Assembly: GCA_021737525.1 (NCBI GenBank) | Contig: JAIPDU010000050.1 | Location: 1-8,964, forward strand | Length of the DNA: 8,964 nt | Direction: 5' to 3' | From: Desulfohalobiaceae bacterium | Lineage (GTDB): Bacteria; Desulfobacterota; Desulfovibrionia; Desulfovibrionales; Desulfothermaceae | Part shown: one piece after another, positions 6,689 to 8,964 of the stretch | Layout of the letters: every line of letters begins with the position of its first letter | Numbering within the stretch: the stretch's first letter is position 1 | Program-made: the position numbers and the translations under genes | The notes under the pieces: generated by a model | What the model saw: the letters and a program-made list of their open reading frames with translations, nothing else | What the model was told of the DNA's origin: nothing | Database searches by the model: none

Positions 6689-7426
6689 TTAGTTCTGCTC
6701 CCCATTCTCGGTGAAGTGGTTGTCCCAGAAAATGAGGCGCTGGCAATTGGGGCAGCTCAGTATCTGCTCACCTTTTTGCAGCTCGAGGAAGCTCTGCGGG
6801 GGGATGCTGATGTGGCATCCGTTGCAAACCCCGTTGTCCACGGAAACGATAACCGGATTGGAGAGCCTGGATCGGATGAATTCGTAACGGCTCAGGATGG
6901 GCTGAGGGATCTCCTGAGTGGCGGCCTGGCGCTTCTTGTGGAGCTCGTCCAGCTTGGCTTGGGCGCCCTGGAGCTGTTCGTCCAGATGCCGCTGTTTCTC
7001 CTGGAGCTCCTGGTCCAGCTTGTCCACCTCCGCGTCAAGGGAGGCCTTGAGGTTGTTCTGGGCCGCGAGGTCCTCCTCGACAGCGACTTTCTCCTCCTCC
7101 CGCAGCCGGTTGGTTTTCTCCAGGTTGTCCATCTCGCGCATCATGGCGTGATATTCCTTGCTGTTCTCCACCAGCATCAGCTTGTTCTTGCTATGCTTGA
7201 TCCGGTCGTTGTCCTCTTCGATCTCTTTGTTCAGCTTCTGTTCCTGTTGGCGGAGAATGGAGATCTTTTCCTCCACCTGGGCCTGCTGGCCCTGTTGCGT
7301 CTCGAGTTTCTGCTTGATTGCGGAGACTTCCCGGGGGGCTTCCTCGAGTTTTTTCTGGAGCTCGTATATCTCGGAGTCCACTTTTTGCAGCACAATGAGC
7401 TGTTCGATCTGTTTGAGAAGATTCAA
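6689..7426 (-). CDS. Coiled-coil C4-type zinc-ribbon protein (COG1579 family)
   Basis: 245 residues from a TTG start at 7424-7426. The longer frame to 7507 runs through the Nif3 gene's 3' end and lacks similarity, whereas TTG is preceded at 5-6 nt by AAGGAGGAGG and gives the family-typical N-terminus LLKQIEQLIVLQKVDSEI. Residues ~5-170 are an almost unbroken charged, Gln/Glu/Lys-rich coiled coil. Residues 201-228 are a zinc ribbon: CNGC (201-204) and CPNC (225-228), with the conserved segment HISIPPQSFLELQKGEQI between. Proteins of this family resemble ribosome- or nucleic-acid-associated factors, but the role in this organism is not established. It lies 13 bp after the Nif3-family stop, and the ribosome binding site overlaps that stop, so the pair is very likely translationally coupled. 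Confidence 0.9.
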   Translation of the reverse strand: MNLLKQIEQLIVLQKVDSEIYELQKKLEEAPREVSAIKQKLETQQGQQAQVEEKISILRQQEQKLNKEIEEDNDRIKHSKNKLMLVENSKEYHAMMREMDNLEKTNRLREEEKVAVEEDLAAQNNLKASLDAEVDKLDQELQEKQRHLDEQLQGAQAKLDELHKKRQAATQEIPQPILSRYEFIRSRLSNPVIVSVDNGVCNGCHISIPPQSFLELQKGEQILSCPNCQRLIFWDNHFTENGEQN

Positions 7427-7431
7427 GGCAT

Positions 7432-7441
7432 CCTCCTCCTT
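7432..7441 (-). promoter_or_regulatory. Shine-Dalgarno that decides the TTG start of the zinc-ribbon gene
   Basis: AAGGAGGAGG on the minus strand begins inside the TAA stop of the Nif3-family gene (7440-7442) and ends 5 nt before the TTG at 7424-7426. It is one of the strongest ribosome binding sites in the window and is the main reason for choosing a TTG over the upstream ATG at 7507. Confidence 0.8.
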
Positions 7442-8252
7442 ATTGATTTGTCTCGCAGGCGATGGGATCGTGCCCGGAAAAAAAGGCGACGTCCACACTA
7501 TGTTCAAGAAGGGCCGTTTGCAGGTCCCCGGCCCAGGCCTGCATCATGTTTTCCTCCAGGATGAAATGCCCCAGATCCAGGGTCGGGCCGAGGCTTTCGA
7601 TTTCCTGGGCGGTATGGTATTTGAGATCACCGGAGAGGAACACATCCGCTCCGTTGTCGAAGGCGGTTTGGGCCAGGCTCATTCCGGAGCCCGGACAATA
7701 GGCGACTCGGGAGATTTCCTCCGGGGGCTCCCCGGTCCGGCGCCAACAGCTCAGTCCGGTGATCCGGCTCAATTCCTCGGTAAAACGGGGCCAGCCCAGC
7801 GGAGCGGGGCAGGTCCCCTGAACTCCGTAGCCCGCCAGGGGCTGGGCGCTGTTTTCCGTGCCCCTGGCGGGGAGCTCCGCAATCGGGGAGATGTCCGAAA
7901 GCCGCAGGGAACGGGCCAGCCAGGACACCGGGCCGCTTGTGGCAAGATCCAGGCTGGTATGGGCGGAATAGAGCCAGATGTCCCGGCCGAGCAGGAGACG
8001 GAGACAAGCGTGGTAATCATCGAGCCGGGAGGGGAGTGTGGGGTTCAGGCTCAGGGGATGGTGGGTCAGGATGAGGTCGGCCTCCCACTCAATGGTCCGG
8101 CTGATAAGGTTGGGTGTTGCGTCGAGGGCGACTGCGAGTCGAGAGATCTCCCGTCGGGTGGCCGCTACTTGCACCCCGCTTGAGTCCCAGTCCTCGGCAA
8201 AGGCGGGATCCGCAACCGATTCAATCACCGAAATAACGGATTCGGGTTGCAC
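7440..8252 (-). CDS. Nif3-like dinuclear metal center hexameric protein (DUF34 / YbgI family)
   Basis: 270 residues, near the usual ~250-270 for the short form without the inserted PII-like domain. Family landmarks: EDWDSSGVQV (20-29; usual form W-D-N-x-G-L-Q-V), LILTHHPL (60-67) with metal ligands His64 and His65, SAHTSLDLA (96-104) with Asp102, SGDLKYH (207-213), and DLGHFILEE (226-234) with His229 and Glu233, four apart as in E. coli YbgI. Metal ligands are therefore all present. Members are sometimes labelled GTP cyclohydrolase 1 type 2 homologue, but the cellular role is uncertain. The start is a GTG at 8250-8252 with GAGG 5-8 nt upstream; the frame stays open further upstream without an ATG, and the conserved N-terminus supports this GTG. 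Confidence 0.92.
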   Translation of the reverse strand: MQPESVISVIESVADPAFAEDWDSSGVQVAATRREISRLAVALDATPNLISRTIEWEADLILTHHPLSLNPTLPSRLDDYHACLRLLLGRDIWLYSAHTSLDLATSGPVSWLARSLRLSDISPIAELPARGTENSAQPLAGYGVQGTCPAPLGWPRFTEELSRITGLSCWRRTGEPPEEISRVAYCPGSGMSLAQTAFDNGADVFLSGDLKYHTAQEIESLGPTLDLGHFILEENMMQAWAGDLQTALLEHSVDVAFFSGHDPIACETNQ

Positions 8253-8305
8253 TCTGGCCTCATTCGGGTCGAACCGGCGTGGCCCCTGTCCGGAGCTCGC
8301 AATCC

Positions 8306-8404
8306 AGTTCCTGTGGTTTGGGGAGAAAGGGCCCCTTGATTCAACAAAGAGCAGCTCCCATACATTTCCGTCGGCTATTCAGTTGGAGAAAATAAACAGG
8401 AACT
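8306..8404. repeat. Inverted repeat arms in the tRNA to Nif3-gene gap
   Basis: AGTTCCTGT at 8306-8314 is the exact reverse complement of ACAGGAACT at 8396-8404, with 81 nt between. The 193-bp gap (8253-8445) separates the tRNA 3' end from the Nif3-family start and contains no convincing gene. A run of T follows the distal arm weakly (TTTATTTTCT on the minus strand at about 8386-8395), which could be a poor terminator for the tRNA transcript. The arms may be chance. Confidence 0.3.
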
Positions 8405-8445
8405 TCCGCTCTTCGTGTCTTCCGTCCCCTGTCTTCTGGTTCTGA

Positions 8446-8518
8446 TGGGCCTACCAGGATTTGAACCTGGGACCTTCCGGTTATGAGCCGGTGGCTCTGC
8501 CAACTGAGCTATAGGCCC
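8446..8518 (-). tRNA. tRNA with anticodon CAU (tRNA-Ile2 or elongator tRNA-Met)
   Basis: 73 nt folding as a cloverleaf on the minus strand: acceptor GGGCCTA/TAGGCCC, D-arm GCTC...GAGC with AGTTGGCA loop, anticodon arm CCGG-CTCATAA-CCGG, T-arm CCAGG-TTCAAAT-CCTGG, discriminator A. The anticodon is CAU at 34-36. It is not initiator tRNA, because position 1-72 is a normal G-C pair and the three G-C pairs of the initiator anticodon stem are absent. C4-G69 and C5-G68 resemble the elements read by TilS, which converts C34 to lysidine to make tRNA-Ile2, so Ile2 is somewhat favoured over Met. Position 27-43 is an A-A mismatch. The terminal CCA is not encoded (TCA follows A73), so it must be added by the CCA-adding enzyme. 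Confidence 0.95.
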
Positions 8519-8536
8519 GTAAAACGAGAATTGTAA

Positions 8537-8565
8537 ACGATAGTAGAATGAAAGATAATTGTCAA
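8537..8565 (-). promoter_or_regulatory. Sigma70-type promoter for the tRNA gene
   Basis: On the minus strand TTGACA (8560-8565) is a perfect -35 box. A 17-nt AT-rich spacer follows, then TATCGT (8537-8542), a 4/6 match to the -10 box. An overlapping alternative -10, TACTAT, gives a 15-nt spacer. Initiation near 8530 would leave a leader of about 12 nt before the mature tRNA 5' end at 8518. The AT-rich spacer stands out from the GC-rich surroundings. Confidence 0.75.
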
Positions 8566-8637
8566 GGCAGCCATCGCGTCGAATCCCGGGTCTGGCTTGC
8601 CGGCAGGGGGAGGATAAGGGAAATGCCCTCGGTGCGT

Positions 8638-8964
8638 TCAATGGTGGTAGGGGTGGCCCCAGTTGATGGTCGCCGCCCTGAAGATTTGTTCCATCAAAAG
8701 GACACGGCTCAATTCGTGCGGCAGGGTCATGGGGCTCAGACTGAGACTCGAATCCGCGGTCTGAATCAGCTTGGGTTCCAGACCGAAGGCCCCGCCCAGG
8801 ATAAAGCAGGGGGTGCCCGGTTGCTCCAGCCATCGCCCGAGGCGCCCGGCGAACTCCTCCGAGGTCAGGGCCGTGCCTTTTTGGTCCAGACAGATGACCC
8901 TGTCCTGCGGGTCGCACATTTTGCGCAGCTCGGCTGATTCCCTTGCGGCCCGGTCCTCGGGCGG
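8638..8964 (-). CDS. rlmH: RlmH, 23S rRNA (pseudouridine1915-N3)-methyltransferase, C-terminal part
   Basis: The frame is open from the window edge to TGA at 8638-8640 and gives 108 residues, about the last two thirds of a ~155-residue RlmH. It begins PPEDRAARESAELRK and continues without a break into the part starting MCDPQDRVICLD, so that internal Met is not the start. Family motifs: DQKGTALTSEEFA, FILGGAFGLEP (the SAM-binding glycine-rich loop of the knotted SPOUT fold), SLSLSPMTLPHELSRVLLMEQIFRA and the C-terminal GHPYHH. RlmH methylates pseudouridine 1915 in helix 69 of 23S rRNA on the 70S ribosome, acting as a homodimer. The N-terminus lies off the window. The tRNA promoter starts about 75 bp downstream of its stop. 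Confidence 0.93.
   Translation of the reverse strand, partial: PPEDRAARESAELRKMCDPQDRVICLDQKGTALTSEEFAGRLGRWLEQPGTPCFILGGAFGLEPKLIQTADSSLSLSPMTLPHELSRVLLMEQIFRAATINWGHPYHH

Noticed and set aside
7427..7507. ATG-initiated extension of the zinc-ribbon protein
   Set aside because: It runs into the Nif3-family gene, and the conserved N-terminus begins at the TTG, which has a near-ideal Shine-Dalgarno.
6689..8252. Possible defence or novel multi-gene system made of the zinc-ribbon coiled-coil and Nif3-family genes
   Set aside because: Both are widely conserved housekeeping families often found near each other, with no nuclease, toxin or mobile marker nearby.

Overview
This window is 8,964 bp of GC-rich bacterial chromosome. 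Eight protein genes and one tRNA gene lie on the minus strand, and only the tail of a GGDEF protein lies on the plus strand. The fused ispDF gene, its linkage to cysS, the C4 zinc-ribbon and Nif3-family genes, and an ATP sulfurylase/APS kinase-type protein suggest a sulfate-reducing member of the Desulfobacterota, probably Desulfovibrionales. That placement is inferred from gene content and base composition; no marker gene settles it. Layout, in the direction of minus-strand transcription (high to low coordinates): the C-terminal part of rlmH (23S rRNA pseudouridine methyltransferase) enters at the right edge. A tRNA with anticodon CAU follows, with its own sigma70-type promoter. After about 190 bp without a gene come a Nif3/DUF34 metal protein and a coiled-coil zinc-ribbon protein, tightly coupled through a Shine-Dalgarno that overlaps the upstream stop codon. 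Next are the bifunctional isoprenoid gene ispDF, cysS (cysteinyl-tRNA synthetase), a class I/II PLP aminotransferase, a small DUF1992 (DnaJ-homologue conserved domain) protein, and an ATP-sulfurylase-like/APS-kinase fusion whose start overlaps the DUF1992 stop by 4 bp. The last gene meets the plus-strand GGDEF gene tail to tail. The 257-bp convergent gap holds a roughly 124-nt imperfect inverted repeat that ends one base before the fusion gene's stop codon. The gene set is mostly translation and core housekeeping: rRNA methylation, tRNA, tRNA charging and isoprenoid precursors. It ends in a sulfur-activation gene. The most notable observation is in that last gene. The APS-kinase half looks complete, but the ATP-sulfurylase half has lost the arginines and neighbouring residues of the two motifs that normally bind sulfate (QxRN reads HTEK, GRDHAG reads APDHAD), while the HxxH and DH residues remain. 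The second is the long inverted repeat, which looks like a dispersed element or large bidirectional hairpin. No CRISPR array, transposase, phage gene or defence system is visible. All intergenic stretches are under 300 bp: 77-333, 2439-2514, 3652-3772, 5231-5412, 6592-6688, 8253-8445 and 8519-8637. Their hairpins, repeats and promoter are listed as features or findings.
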